In this document: positions 20,788 to 30,377 of the stretch, piece by piece
Numbering within the stretch: the stretch's first letter is position 1
Layout of the letters: every line of letters starts with the position of its first letter
DNA from: Bacteroidales bacterium
GTDB taxonomy: Bacteria; Bacteroidota; Bacteroidia; Bacteroidales; UBA1402
Assembly (NCBI GenBank): GCA_017468435.1
Contig: JAFUIP010000009.1
Coordinates: 1-64,000, forward strand
Length of the DNA: 64,000 nucleotides
Reading direction: 5' to 3'
The notes under the pieces: model-generated
What the model was told of the DNA's origin: nothing
Database searches by the model: none
Seen by the model: the letters and a program-made list of their open reading frames with translations, nothing else
Made by a program: the position numbers and the translations under genes

Positions 20788-23292
20788 ATGCAGAAAAATC
20801 TAGTTATCGTTGAGTCTCCCGCCAAAGCTAAAACCATTGAAGGTTTTCTCGGTTCCGAATATAAGGTGATGTCGAGTTTCGGTCATATCCGAGACTTGCA
20901 GAAGAAAGGATTAGGAATCGATATTGATGATAGTTTCCAACCTTTATATGAGATTGCATCCGACAAGGAAAAATTAGTAAACGATCTGAAAAAAGCTGCC
21001 AAGTCGGCCGAAACCATTTGGTTGGCTTCCGATGAAGACCGCGAAGGAGAAGCCATCGCATGGCATTTGTATAAAGTACTCGATTTGAAGGAAAGCAACA
21101 CAAAACGCATTGTGTTTCACGAAATTACCAAGAACGCCATTACCGAGGCCATCCAATCGCCCCGTTCCATCGACGAAAACTTGGTCAATGCACAGCAAGC
21201 CCGCCGTGTCCTGGACCGACTGGTTGGTTTCGAGGTATCGCCCATTTTGTGGAAACGCATCAAGCCCGCGCTCTCTGCCGGCCGCGTGCAATCGGTAGCT
21301 GTTCGTCTCATTGTGGAAAGAGAACGTGAAATCCTCAATTTCGAATCGGAAAGTTTCTATCGCCTGCAGCTGACTTTCTCGCTCAGCGGTGCCGACGGCC
21401 AAAACATCGAATTGAAAGCCGATTATCCCGAACGCCTGAATACCAAGGAAGAAGCCTTGGCCTTGATGGAGAAACTGAAAAACGCAAGTTTTAAAATCGC
21501 CTCTGTGAGCACCAAACCAGGCAAGAAATCGCCGGCAGCTCCTTTCACCACTTCTACCTTGCAACAAGAAGCGGCCAGAAAGTTGGGATTCTCTATCAGC
21601 CAAACCATGCGCGTGGCACAAAGCCTGTACGAATCGGGAAAAATCACCTACATGCGTACCGACTCTGTACATTTGTCTAAGCTCGCATTGGCCACAGCTA
21701 AGGCAGCCATCGAGGAAATTCATGGTGCAGAATATTGCAAAACGCGTCAGTATCAGACAAAAAGCAAGGGTGCCCAAGAAGCTCACGAAGCCATTCGCCC
21801 TGCCTATATGAACCAAAGCCAGATTGAGGGAAGCAGCGCCGAAAAGCGTTTGTACGAACTTATCTGGAAACGTACACTTGCCTCGCAGATGGCAGACGCC
21901 AAGGTTGAAAAAACCACTATCAGTATCAGCTATTCCGGTGGCGAAGAACTTTTCATTGCCAACGGAGAAGTGGTTACCTTCGATGGTTTCTTGCGCGTGT
22001 ACGACAATCCCGACAATCATCAGGAAGAAGCCGACAGCAGCGTCATCTTGCCCAAGGTAAAGAAAGGCCAGGAATTGCAATTCAACAAAGCCGCAGCCAC
22101 TCAGCGTTTTACACAGAAGCCGGCGCGTTACAACGAAGCTTCTTTGGTACACAAATTAGAAGAATTGGGTATTGGCCGTCCTTCTACCTACGCGCCTACC
22201 ATCTCTACCATCCAACAACGCGAATACATTGTCCGCGGCAACCGAGATGGCGAAAAACGCGAATACAACTTGTTGGAAATGAACAAGAAATTCGCCATCA
22301 ACGAAAAGGTGAAGACGGAAACCACCGGCGCCGAAAAATCGAAACTTTTCCCCACCGACATAGGCATTGTGGTAAACGATTTCCTGATGGAACACTTTGC
22401 CAATATCATGGATTATCATTTTACTGCCTCCATCGAAAAGCAATTCGACGAAGTGGCCGAAGGAAAAGTGGAATGGCGCAAGATGATGAACAAATTCTAC
22501 AAAGCTTTCCATCCTTGCGTGGATTTGGCCAATACTTACTCAAAGGAAAAAGTAGGTGCCCGACTGCTTGGTACCGATCCTAAATCGGGTCGTCCGGTAT
22601 CGGTGCGCATCGGTCGTTTTGGCCCAATCGCCCAGATCGGCACCGCCGAAGACGAAGAAAAGCCCTTGTTCGCATCGCTGAAAAAGAATCAGTTGATGGA
22701 GACTTTGAGTTTGGAAGAAGCTCTCGATTTGTTTAAGTTGCCGCGTCAGCTGGGCGATTTCGAAGACAAGACCGTAGTGGTGGGCACCGGACGTTTCGGT
22801 CATTACATCCGTCACAACAACAAATTCGTTTCTATGCCCAAAGACAAAGATCCGCTGGAAATCTCCCTGGAGGAAGCGGTTGCCCTGATTCAGGAAAAGC
22901 GCGCAGCCGATGCCAAAAAACTCATCAAGACATTCAGCGAAGATGCTGACATGCAGGTGCTTAACGGACGTTTCGGCCCGTACATCTGTAAAGCCGGAAA
23001 CAATTACAAGATTGCCAAATCGGTAGATGCCGCTTCGCTCAGCTACGAAGATTGCCTCGGTATTATCGAAAGCCAAACTTCAAGCAACGACAAGAAGAAA
23101 GTCTCTGCAAAATCTACCGGCAAAACGGCAAGCAAAACCACCGGCAAAACAGCAAGCAAGTCGGCCGGCAAAACAGCTGTCGGCAAGACCGCAGCAAAGA
23201 CCTCGACGAAAAAGGCCGCTGCCAAAACAACGACCAAGAAAACAACGGCTAAGAAAGCGACGGCCAAAAAGACAACAAGCAAGAAAGCTTAG
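20788..23292 (+). CDS. topA: DNA topoisomerase I with Lys/Ala-rich tail
   Basis: The ATG at 20788 gives 834 residues beginning MQKNLVIVESPAKAKTIEGF. The TOPRIM domain has E9 and the DED motif at 82-84 (ASDEDREGEA). The active-site tyrosine is Y288 in ITYMRTDS. After the core come C-terminal topoisomerase repeats (VRIGRFGPIAQIG, VVGTGRFGHYIRHN, VLNGRFGPYICK) without the Cys4 zinc fingers of E. coli TopA. Residues from about 770 are almost only Lys, Ala, Thr, Ser and Gly (KSTGKTASKTTGKTASK and similar), like histone H1 tails, and probably bind DNA non-specifically. The enzyme relaxes negative supercoils. The upstream in-frame ATG at 20719 lies on the promoter. Confidence 0.97.
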   Translation: MQKNLVIVESPAKAKTIEGFLGSEYKVMSSFGHIRDLQKKGLGIDIDDSFQPLYEIASDKEKLVNDLKKAAKSAETIWLASDEDREGEAIAWHLYKVLDLKESNTKRIVFHEITKNAITEAIQSPRSIDENLVNAQQARRVLDRLVGFEVSPILWKRIKPALSAGRVQSVAVRLIVEREREILNFESESFYRLQLTFSLSGADGQNIELKADYPERLNTKEEALALMEKLKNASFKIASVSTKPGKKSPAAPFTTSTLQQEAARKLGFSISQTMRVAQSLYESGKITYMRTDSVHLSKLALATAKAAIEEIHGAEYCKTRQYQTKSKGAQEAHEAIRPAYMNQSQIEGSSAEKRLYELIWKRTLASQMADAKVEKTTISISYSGGEELFIANGEVVTFDGFLRVYDNPDNHQEEADSSVILPKVKKGQELQFNKAAATQRFTQKPARYNEASLVHKLEELGIGRPSTYAPTISTIQQREYIVRGNRDGEKREYNLLEMNKKFAINEKVKTETTGAEKSKLFPTDIGIVVNDFLMEHFANIMDYHFTASIEKQFDEVAEGKVEWRKMMNKFYKAFHPCVDLANTYSKEKVGARLLGTDPKSGRPVSVRIGRFGPIAQIGTAEDEEKPLFASLKKNQLMETLSLEEALDLFKLPRQLGDFEDKTVVVGTGRFGHYIRHNNKFVSMPKDKDPLEISLEEAVALIQEKRAADAKKLIKTFSEDADMQVLNGRFGPYICKAGNNYKIAKSVDAASLSYEDCLGIIESQTSSNDKKKVSAKSTGKTASKTTGKTASKSAGKTAVGKTAAKTSTKKAAAKTTTKKTTAKKATAKKTTSKKA

Positions 23293-23320
23293 CCATAATT
23301 ACGGCATAATCACCAAAAAC

Positions 23321-23351
23321 AGAGGCTGTATCCTTCGCGGACACAGCCTCT
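23321..23351. terminator. Terminator between topA and rhaA
   Basis: AGAGGCTGT pairs with ACAGCCTCT, and the inner TCC/GGA encloses a UUCG-type loop. It lies 28 nt after the topA stop between convergent genes and can serve both directions. Confidence 0.75.
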
Positions 23352-23370
23352 TGCTTTATATGGAAAGAAA

Positions 23371-23390
23371 CTCTGAGGCGAAACTCAGAG
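23371..23390 (-). terminator. Second terminator hairpin, rhaA side
   Basis: CTCTGAG-GCGAAA-CTCAGAG, a 7-bp perfect stem 16 nt after the rhaA stop. There is no long T run; it may work together with the hairpin at 23321-23351. Confidence 0.55.
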
Positions 23391-23406
23391 GCTATAATTC
23401 CATGTT

Positions 23407-24660
23407 TTATCTCTTGGATGTCACTTCCTTTTCGTAAGCATCGATGCAAGCGATAAAATCGTCGGCTACGGGAACATTGTTCTTCAAGCAGAACATATCG
23501 TAAACGGCAGCCCAAGGCAGAGCCTTGCATTCTTCCAAAACAGCCATAGCCTGATAGCCCTTGCCTTCCAATTCGTATTGACCGATGATAGCGGGTTCGA
23601 GCAAAGCACGCAACATACACTTCTGGGCAGCGCGGCTACCGATAACGTAAGCACCCAAACGATTGATGGCGCCGTCGAAGAAGTCAAGACCATAATGAAC
23701 GCGGTCGAGAGCTCCGGCGCGAACGATTTCGTAGAACAATTCCAAAGTAGGATCGTCCATCAAAGTAACGTGGTCTGAATCCCAACGTACAGGACGGCTC
23801 ACGTGCAACATCAGTTCGGGAACGAATTGCAGCACGGCAGAAACCTTATCGGCAGGGCTTTCGGTGGGATGATAGTGACCCGTGTCGATGGTGAGCATCT
23901 TGTTGTTCTTGGCAGCATAAGCCGTGTAGAAATCGTGCGAACCAACAGTGAAACTTTCCAAACCGATACCGAATACCTTACCTTCGATACAATCCTTCAT
24001 GTTGTCGTACTTGGTGGCGAAAATTTCATCCAAAGAATTCTTCAGATTTTCACGATAGAGATAGTGCTTTACAGAATTGTCCTTGCAACCATCGTGAACC
24101 CAAAGGTTCATGATACAAGGATCGCCCTGAGCCTTACCGATTTCTTCGGAAATGGCACGACAACGCTTGGTGTGTTCAATCCAGAATTCGCGGATAGCCT
24201 TATCGGGGCTTGACAAAGACAAATTGCCGCTCTTGGGATGTGCAAATGAAGTAGAGTTGAAGTCCAACTTGGTATCGTTTTCCTTAGCCCAATCGATCCA
24301 GCTTTGGAAATGTTTGAGTTCCACTTCGTTACGATCTACCACTTCGCCCTTGAAATCGCCATAGATTTCGTGGAGGTTCAAACGATGATTACCGGGAATC
24401 AAAGATTTTGCCTTGAGGATATCAGCACGCAATTCATCGATATTGCGAGCTTTACCGGGATAATTACCGGTAGATTGGATACCGCCCGACAAATCGCCGG
24501 CCTGTACTTCGAAACCGGTCACGTCGTCGGCTTGCCAGCAGTGCATAGACAAATGGAAATTCTGCAATTGTTCCAATACCTTGTCGGTATCAACGCCATA
24601 AGCAGCGTAACGTTCCTTAGCAACTTCGTATGCTTTCAGAACCAAAGATTCGTTTACCAT
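23407..24660 (-). CDS. rhaA: L-rhamnose isomerase
   Basis: The ATG at 24660 gives 417 residues. The start (MVNESLVLKAYEVAKERYAA, then YGVDTDKVLEQLQNFHLSMH) and segments such as CWQADDVTGFE, LDFNSTSFAHPKSGNL, LWVHDGCKD and DTGHYHPTESPADK are typical of RhaA, including His and Asp residues of the metal site. It converts L-rhamnose to L-rhamnulose in the cytoplasm. It follows rhaB by 35 nt and ends the GH51-rhaB-rhaA operon. No aldolase (rhaD) or transporter is seen next to it. Confidence 0.97.
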   Translation of the reverse strand: MVNESLVLKAYEVAKERYAAYGVDTDKVLEQLQNFHLSMHCWQADDVTGFEVQAGDLSGGIQSTGNYPGKARNIDELRADILKAKSLIPGNHRLNLHEIYGDFKGEVVDRNEVELKHFQSWIDWAKENDTKLDFNSTSFAHPKSGNLSLSSPDKAIREFWIEHTKRCRAISEEIGKAQGDPCIMNLWVHDGCKDNSVKHYLYRENLKNSLDEIFATKYDNMKDCIEGKVFGIGLESFTVGSHDFYTAYAAKNNKMLTIDTGHYHPTESPADKVSAVLQFVPELMLHVSRPVRWDSDHVTLMDDPTLELFYEIVRAGALDRVHYGLDFFDGAINRLGAYVIGSRAAQKCMLRALLEPAIIGQYELEGKGYQAMAVLEECKALPWAAVYDMFCLKNNVPVADDFIACIDAYEKEVTSKR

Positions 24661-24695
24661 AAATGTAAGTGTTAAGTTGTTTATATTTTCAATGA

Positions 24696-26180
24696 TTAAT
24701 TTTGTCCAATAATCTGACAATAACGACGATAAGCCAGTTCCCAAGCCGTATGGTCTTCGGGAAGATAAATATTCGTCTGGATAGATTTGGCGATGAGCTG
24801 ACGCATTTCAGGCAAAGTATCAACCACGCCCACTGCCTTAGCCTGCATCATCACGTTACCGATGGCAGTAGCTTCGCCCGGTCCGCAAACCACAGGAATA
24901 CCCACCGCATTGGCCGTCAGCTGACTCATCAATTTATTCACGGCGCCACCACCGATGATATGCAGTTTCTCAATCTTGAAAGGAGCCACGTTCTGCAAAT
25001 TGTTCAGTACGCACTTGTATTTCAAGGCCAAACTATCGTAGATACAACGGATGAACTGAGCATGATTCTGAGGCACAGGTTGAGCGGTTTTCTTGCAATA
25101 ATCTTCGATAGCCTGCGTCATGCTAGGTGGATTGGCAAAACAAGGATCGTCGGGATCTACCAAAGAGCGGAAAGCATCGGCCGAGGTACCCAATTGTTCG
25201 ATAACGGGATACGAATACGAAACGTTCTGTTTTTTCTTCCATTCCTTGCGGCATTGTTCAAGCAGCCACATACCGGTGATATTCTTCAGGAAACGAGTGG
25301 TGCCTTCTACCCCGCCCTCGTTGGTAAAGTTCATGGCGAAAGAGTCTTCGGTGATGATAGGATCCTTCACTTCTATACCCATGAGCGACCAAGTACCCGA
25401 ACTGAGATAAGCAAAACCTTCACCTTCGGCAGGAACTGCAGCCACAGCCGATGCGGTATCGTGTCCGGCCACAGCCACCACAGGCACCTTACCCAATCCG
25501 GTTTCTTCGGCCAAAGCATCGGTGAGCGTACCGATAACCGTACCGGGCAGAATGATTTCCGGCAAAAGCGATTCTTTCACGCCGGCAGCATCCAACAATT
25601 TCTTTTCGAATTGTTTGGTCTTCGGATTCAACATCTGTGAGGTAGAAGCGATGGTATATTCGCAAACCTGTTTTCCGGTGAGCATATACGACAAAGCATC
25701 AGGCATGAAGAGAATCTTGTCGGCAGATTCCAAAGCCGAACTACCCTCGTTCTTGGCCGTAAACAACTGATACAGGCTATTGAAATTCATAATCTGGATA
25801 CCGGTAGCATCATACACTTCCTTGCGAGAAACTTTCTGGAAGAACTTTTCGGGAGCGCCCTCGGTATAAGGATCTCTGTATGCACGCGGACAACCAAGGA
25901 AAGAACCGTCTTTACCAACATAAACAAAGTCAACACCCCAGGTATCAATACCGATCGAATCGATTTTTACACCTTCCTTGGCTGCAGCGAACAAGCCGGC
26001 ACGCAAGGCTTCGTAAAGACCGTAAATATTCCAGTAAAACTTTCCGTCGAGAGGCAGAAGGACATTGGGAAAACGCGTCAATTCCTTCATTTCCAATTTA
26101 TCACCACCGACAGTAGCCAAAATAGAACGACCGCTGGTTGCTCCAAGGTCAAAGGCCAAAAAATGATGTAATTTTTCCAT
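24696..26180 (-). CDS. rhaB: Rhamnulokinase
   Basis: The 494-residue FGGY-family kinase begins MEKLHHFLAFDLGATSGRSI with the N-terminal phosphate motif. GIDTWGVDFVYV and YLSSGTWSLMGIE are RhaB hallmarks, and HIIGGGAVNKLMSQLTANA is the C-terminal ATP-binding segment. It phosphorylates L-rhamnulose at C1. It starts 11 nt after the GH51 gene and precedes rhaA. Rhamnose release from pectin elsewhere in the window fits this job. Confidence 0.97.
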   Translation of the reverse strand: MEKLHHFLAFDLGATSGRSILATVGGDKLEMKELTRFPNVLLPLDGKFYWNIYGLYEALRAGLFAAAKEGVKIDSIGIDTWGVDFVYVGKDGSFLGCPRAYRDPYTEGAPEKFFQKVSRKEVYDATGIQIMNFNSLYQLFTAKNEGSSALESADKILFMPDALSYMLTGKQVCEYTIASTSQMLNPKTKQFEKKLLDAAGVKESLLPEIILPGTVIGTLTDALAEETGLGKVPVVAVAGHDTASAVAAVPAEGEGFAYLSSGTWSLMGIEVKDPIITEDSFAMNFTNEGGVEGTTRFLKNITGMWLLEQCRKEWKKKQNVSYSYPVIEQLGTSADAFRSLVDPDDPCFANPPSMTQAIEDYCKKTAQPVPQNHAQFIRCIYDSLALKYKCVLNNLQNVAPFKIEKLHIIGGGAVNKLMSQLTANAVGIPVVCGPGEATAIGNVMMQAKAVGVVDTLPEMRQLIAKSIQTNIYLPEDHTAWELAYRRYCQIIGQN

Positions 26181-26191
26181 TATGCTTGTAT

Positions 26192-27742
26192 TTATTTCAA
26201 TGTTACAGTAATCACGGATTTAGCAGGAATGGTCAGCACAAGGCTTCCGTCCTTTTTGAGTTTCACTTGCTTGAATTCCTTCAAAACGATGTTTTCGGGC
26301 TGTTCGAAGGTATTGCAGACATTCAGTTCGTTGGCCGTCAGAATATTGGCCGAAACCTGCGTGGCTGCCACATCTTCCAGACGACAAGAAATTTCCACCG
26401 CATTGTGAGGATCTATATTCACCAAAGAAATATGAGTCAAACCATCTTTCGTAGATGCACTGGCATTAACAGCCGGCAGCGAACGCGTACCGCAGGTATA
26501 TTGAGGCACCAACAATTCCACCGGAATCATCTTGGCATCCTGATGCACCTTGTACATGTTGTAGATATGATAGGTAGGCGTCAGCACCATTTTGTCGTCT
26601 TTGGTCAGGATGATAGCCTGCAGAACATTCACCATCTGAGCGATATTGGCCATGCGTACACGGTCGCAATGATGATGGAAAATATTCAAGATGGAAGCAC
26701 AAAGCAAGGCATCGCGCAAGGTATTCTGCTGATACAGAAATCCGGGATTCGTACCAGGCTCCACATCGTACCAAGCGCCCCATTCGTCCACGCAAAGCGC
26801 CACTCTTTTCTGCGGATCGTACATATCCATGATTTCGGTATGGCGTTTGATAAGCTCGTCCATGTGAAGACTTTTTTGCATGGTAATCATGTATTCTTCT
26901 TCGCTGAAATCGGTAGCAGAGCCTTTTCCGCCGGGGCCCCAGCCTTTAGGCACCGTGTAATAGTGCATGGACATTCCCCACATGCGGCCACTTCCCACGT
27001 TTTTCATCAAAGTTTCAGACCAATGCACATCGCCACCGTTCGGACCACCGGCAATTTTCAGCAGACGATTGTCGCCGTAATTGCGGCAATACGTAGCATA
27101 ACGACGATATTGATCGCTATAGAATTGAGCCGTCATATTGCCACCGCAGCCCCAGTTTTCGTTGCCAACGCCCCAGAATTTCACTTTCCAAGGTTTGTCA
27201 CGACCGTTTTCTCTACGCAGATTGGCCATGGGCGACTCGCCGTCGAAAGTGATGTATTCCACCCATTTCGACATTTCTTCCACCGTTCCGCTACCTACAT
27301 TTCCACAGATATAAGGCTCGGTGCCAAGCAATTCGCAGAAATTCAAGAATTCGTGTGTACCGAAGGAATTATCTTCTACCACGCCGCCCCAATGCGTATT
27401 GATCATTTTCGGACGACTTTCGCGCGGACCGATACCATCCTGCCAATGATACTCGTCGGCAAAGCAACCGCCGGGCCAACGAAGATTAGGAATCTGTATT
27501 TCTTTCAATGCAGCCACGATATCATTACGATAACCATCCGTGTTTGGAATGGATGACTCAGGGCCCACCCAGATACCGCCGTAAATGCAATGTCCGAGAT
27601 GTTCTGCAAAATGTCCGTAAATATGTCGTGAAATCTTATGCTCTGCCTGATTTCCTTTTACCACCATACTTGCTTTTTCTGCCGCAAATAGTTGTAAACC
27701 AAAGCAGAAAGTCAAAACTAACAAGATTGAAAACTTTTTCAT
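26192..27742 (-). CDS. Secreted alpha-L-arabinofuranosidase, GH51
   Basis: The ATG at 27742 opens a signal peptide ([20 protein letters not shown]), giving 516 residues. The catalytic barrel shows the GH51 acid/base Glu195 in GVGNENWG and the nucleophile Glu320 in [28 protein letters not shown] is a strong family motif. A C-terminal beta-sandwich covers about 400-516. It removes L-arabinofuranose from arabinan, arabinoxylan or pectin side chains, in the periplasm or at the surface. It leads the operon with rhaB and rhaA, which suggests coordinated use of arabinose- and rhamnose-containing pectin (RG-I). Confidence 0.94.
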   Translation of the reverse strand: MKKFSILLVLTFCFGLQLFAAEKASMVVKGNQAEHKISRHIYGHFAEHLGHCIYGGIWVGPESSIPNTDGYRNDIVAALKEIQIPNLRWPGGCFADEYHWQDGIGPRESRPKMINTHWGGVVEDNSFGTHEFLNFCELLGTEPYICGNVGSGTVEEMSKWVEYITFDGESPMANLRRENGRDKPWKVKFWGVGNENWGCGGNMTAQFYSDQYRRYATYCRNYGDNRLLKIAGGPNGGDVHWSETLMKNVGSGRMWGMSMHYYTVPKGWGPGGKGSATDFSEEEYMITMQKSLHMDELIKRHTEIMDMYDPQKRVALCVDEWGAWYDVEPGTNPGFLYQQNTLRDALLCASILNIFHHHCDRVRMANIAQMVNVLQAIILTKDDKMVLTPTYHIYNMYKVHQDAKMIPVELLVPQYTCGTRSLPAVNASASTKDGLTHISLVNIDPHNAVEISCRLEDVAATQVSANILTANELNVCNTFEQPENIVLKEFKQVKLKKDGSLVLTIPAKSVITVTLK

Positions 27743-27799
27743 ACGACTACAATTGATTGTTAAGAAACAAAAATCCCGCATCCTGACGGACACGAGAGA

Positions 27800-27807
27800 C
27801 AAAGATA
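27800..27807 (-). promoter_or_regulatory. Possible -7 box of the GH51-rhaBA operon
   Basis: TATCTTTG matches TAnnTTTG exactly, 57 nt before the GH51 ATG. No good -33 TTTG is found at the right spacing (only TTCG), which would fit a promoter needing an activator. Confidence 0.45.
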
Positions 27808-27857
27808 AAGAAAGCTGCCAAAAAAGCGAACTTTTCTATCAAAATTTCTAAGAAAAA

Positions 27858-29108
27858 TCAATCGAAACGAATAGCCTTGACGGGCGCGATTTTACCCACC
27901 AATCCGGAGGGAAGCAACATCATCAGGAAAGAGACGAAGGCAACGCCCACATTCAGCAAGAGCAAGAGCCAGACATTGAACTCTACCGGAACACTCGAAA
28001 CGTAGTACACAGCGGGATCGAGCGGAATCAGATGAAAATAGTATTGCAAGGCGCAAAGCCCGATGCCGAGCACATTTCCCCACAGCATTCCCCTACCGAT
28101 GAGCATGGCTGACAGCCAAAGGAAAATTTTCCGTACCGAAACGTTGGCGGCGCCCATTGCCTTGAGCATGCCTATCAGGTTGGTTCGTTCCAGAATGAGA
28201 ATCAGCAGACCGGAAATCATGTTGAAACCCGACACGAAAATCATCAGTGCCAAAATGAGCCAGACATTCATGTCGAGCAAGTCGAGCCAGCCGAAAATTT
28301 GCGGATTAAGTTCGTACACCGACTGAGTGTAATAGGCAATGTTTCTTTCCGAGCCGAAGGCAAACAAGCGATTATAGACTTCCACATCGGTGTCGGAGAG
28401 CTTGCGGATATCCTGCACGAAAATCTCCATACCACCGGTTTCGCCCGCATCCCATCCGTTCAGACGCGCCAACTGACGATTGTCCACCAAAACAAAGTGG
28501 CGGTCGAATTCACTGAAATGCGTGTCGAAGATGGCCGCCACGCGCCACTTTCTAGCCAAAATTTGTTCGTCGCGGGTAAAATAGGCAAAGAAACTGTCGC
28601 CCACGCCAAGGCGCATTTGTCGTGCCGTGTAGCTGGAAATGAGCACCTGATCGGACATTTTTTCGGCTCGATAATCGGGCACATCGCCTTCTTCTATCCG
28701 AGCTTCCAGAAAGGTCCAATCAAAATCGTCGGCTATACCTTTGAAGACCATCGCCTGCACTTCTTCGTCGGTTTTGAGCATGCCGGTTTTGGTGGTAAAT
28801 TGTTGGACATGAGCCACATTCGGAATATCACTCAACAAAGCCGGCAAGGTATCCGGACGTTCGATGGGCAACATTTCGTAAGAATAGTTGGAATGATAGT
28901 TGCTCACCTGAATATGCGAACTCAGGCCCATCACATTGGCTTCCACTTCGTGCTTGAATCCGATAACGATACAGACTGCCGCAATCATCACCGCCAGGCC
29001 CACCGCAATACCAATTAGAGCAATGCGCACCGCCGGACGCGAGACTTGCTTGCCTTGTTGTCTGTCGAAAAAAAGACGACTCGCGATATGATATTCGAAA
29101 GAAGCCAT
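27858..29108 (-). CDS. FtsX/LolC-E family ABC permease
   Basis: The 416-residue protein begins MASFEYHIASRLFFDRQQGK and has the MacB/FtsX layout: one N-terminal membrane helix (about 28-50), a large periplasmic domain (about 50-270), and three C-terminal helices (about 275-400). ASRLFF and the final GLVGKIAPVKAIRFD are typical of LolC/LolE-type lipoprotein-releasing permeases of Bacteroidota. An ATPase partner (LolD) is not adjacent. It lies 18 nt after the aminotransferase gene and may share its transcript. Substrate is inferred only. Confidence 0.85.
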   Translation of the reverse strand: MASFEYHIASRLFFDRQQGKQVSRPAVRIALIGIAVGLAVMIAAVCIVIGFKHEVEANVMGLSSHIQVSNYHSNYSYEMLPIERPDTLPALLSDIPNVAHVQQFTTKTGMLKTDEEVQAMVFKGIADDFDWTFLEARIEEGDVPDYRAEKMSDQVLISSYTARQMRLGVGDSFFAYFTRDEQILARKWRVAAIFDTHFSEFDRHFVLVDNRQLARLNGWDAGETGGMEIFVQDIRKLSDTDVEVYNRLFAFGSERNIAYYTQSVYELNPQIFGWLDLLDMNVWLILALMIFVSGFNMISGLLILILERTNLIGMLKAMGAANVSVRKIFLWLSAMLIGRGMLWGNVLGIGLCALQYYFHLIPLDPAVYYVSSVPVEFNVWLLLLLNVGVAFVSFLMMLLPSGLVGKIAPVKAIRFD

Positions 29109-29126
29109 CTGCTTGAGAATGAAACA

Positions 29127-30326
29127 CTACATAGTGCGGCCGGGATACACTTCCAATGCGCGGCGCAACAATTCCATGGAAATCTTCAAATCGTCTATGT
29201 TCATCACGTAAGCCATACGCACTTCGTTACGACCCATGCTGTTGGAAGAATAGAAGCCGGAAGCCGGCGCTATCATCAGGGTTTTTCCTTCGTATTCGAA
29301 AGATTCCAGCAACCAGGCACAGAACTTGTCGGCATCGTCAATGGGCAAACGGGCCACCGTGTAGAAAGCCCCCTTGGGCATGGGCGAATAGCAACCTGGA
29401 ATTTCGTTGATGGCGGCAATCATGTAATTGCGTCTTTCCAAATATTCGTCGTACACCGATTTCATATAAGCATCGGAAGCGTCCATGGAAGCCTCAGCCA
29501 CAATCTGTCCGATAAGCGGCGGACACAGACGAGCCTGACAGAATTTCATCACATCCTTGCGCACTTGCTTGTTCTTGGTGATGAGCGCGCCTATGCGGAT
29601 ACCACATTCGCTGTATCGTTTTGAAACAGAGTCAATCAGAATAACATTATCCTCAATACCCTTCAGTTGCATGGCAGAAATATGCGGCGTATCGGTGTAG
29701 CAAAATTCGCGATACACTTCGTCCGAGAACAGGTACAGGTCGTACTTCTTCACCAACTGACGGATGTGCTCCATTTCTTCGGGCGTATAGATATGTCCCG
29801 TCGGATTATTGGGATTGCAGAGCAGAATGGCGCGCGTCCGCTTGGTAATCATGCGTTCGAATTCCTCGAAAGGTGGCAAGGCAAAATCGTTTTCGATAGA
29901 GCAAAGCAAGGGACGGATAATAGCTCCTCCGGAGATGGCAAATGCCGTGTAGTTGGCGTAGGCCGGTTCAGGTACAATAATTTCGTCGCCCTGATCCAAG
30001 CAAGCCATGAAAGCAAACAACACCGCCTCGGAACCGCCGGTGGTGATGATGATTTCTTCGGGAGCCACATCTATATTGAAACCGCGATAATAATCGGCCA
30101 ACTTGGTGCGCAAACTCAGAAGACCTTCACTCTGGGTATATTCCAAAATGCTTCGGTCGATGTTTTTCAGGGCATCCAAGCCTTCCTGCGGCGTTTTAAT
30201 ATCTGGCTGACCAATGTTCAAATGATAGATTTTCAAACCCTTGGCTTCTGCTTGACGAGCTAAGGGAACCAACTTTCTGATAGGCGACTCGGGCATGATC
30301 CAGCCACGATGTGAAGGCATTGGCAT
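29127..30326 (-). CDS. Class I/II PLP-dependent aminotransferase
   Basis: The ATG at 30326 gives 399 residues starting MPMPSHRGWIMPESPIRKLV. The PLP lysine is K236 (SVSKRYSECGIRIG), with NPNNPTG at 171-177 and the PLP Asp in SDEVY (D202). It belongs to the aspartate aminotransferase superfamily, a group common in Bacteroidales with this MPESPIRKLVPLA start. The amino acid substrate cannot be told from sequence. It lies between the deaminase gene (51 nt upstream) and the permease gene. Confidence 0.9.
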   Translation of the reverse strand: MPMPSHRGWIMPESPIRKLVPLARQAEAKGLKIYHLNIGQPDIKTPQEGLDALKNIDRSILEYTQSEGLLSLRTKLADYYRGFNIDVAPEEIIITTGGSEAVLFAFMACLDQGDEIIVPEPAYANYTAFAISGGAIIRPLLCSIENDFALPPFEEFERMITKRTRAILLCNPNNPTGHIYTPEEMEHIRQLVKKYDLYLFSDEVYREFCYTDTPHISAMQLKGIEDNVILIDSVSKRYSECGIRIGALITKNKQVRKDVMKFCQARLCPPLIGQIVAEASMDASDAYMKSVYDEYLERRNYMIAAINEIPGCYSPMPKGAFYTVARLPIDDADKFCAWLLESFEYEGKTLMIAPASGFYSSNSMGRNEVRMAYVMNIDDLKISMELLRRALEVYPGRTM

Positions 30327-30377
30327 ATTTGTATCGTTTAAAAAAGTTCCTAAAAATTCAGAAGGCACAAAAGTAAA

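Noticed and set aside
20974-22152. 392-codon minus-strand open frame inside topA
   Set aside because: topA is unmistakable on the other strand and the antisense translation has no family features.
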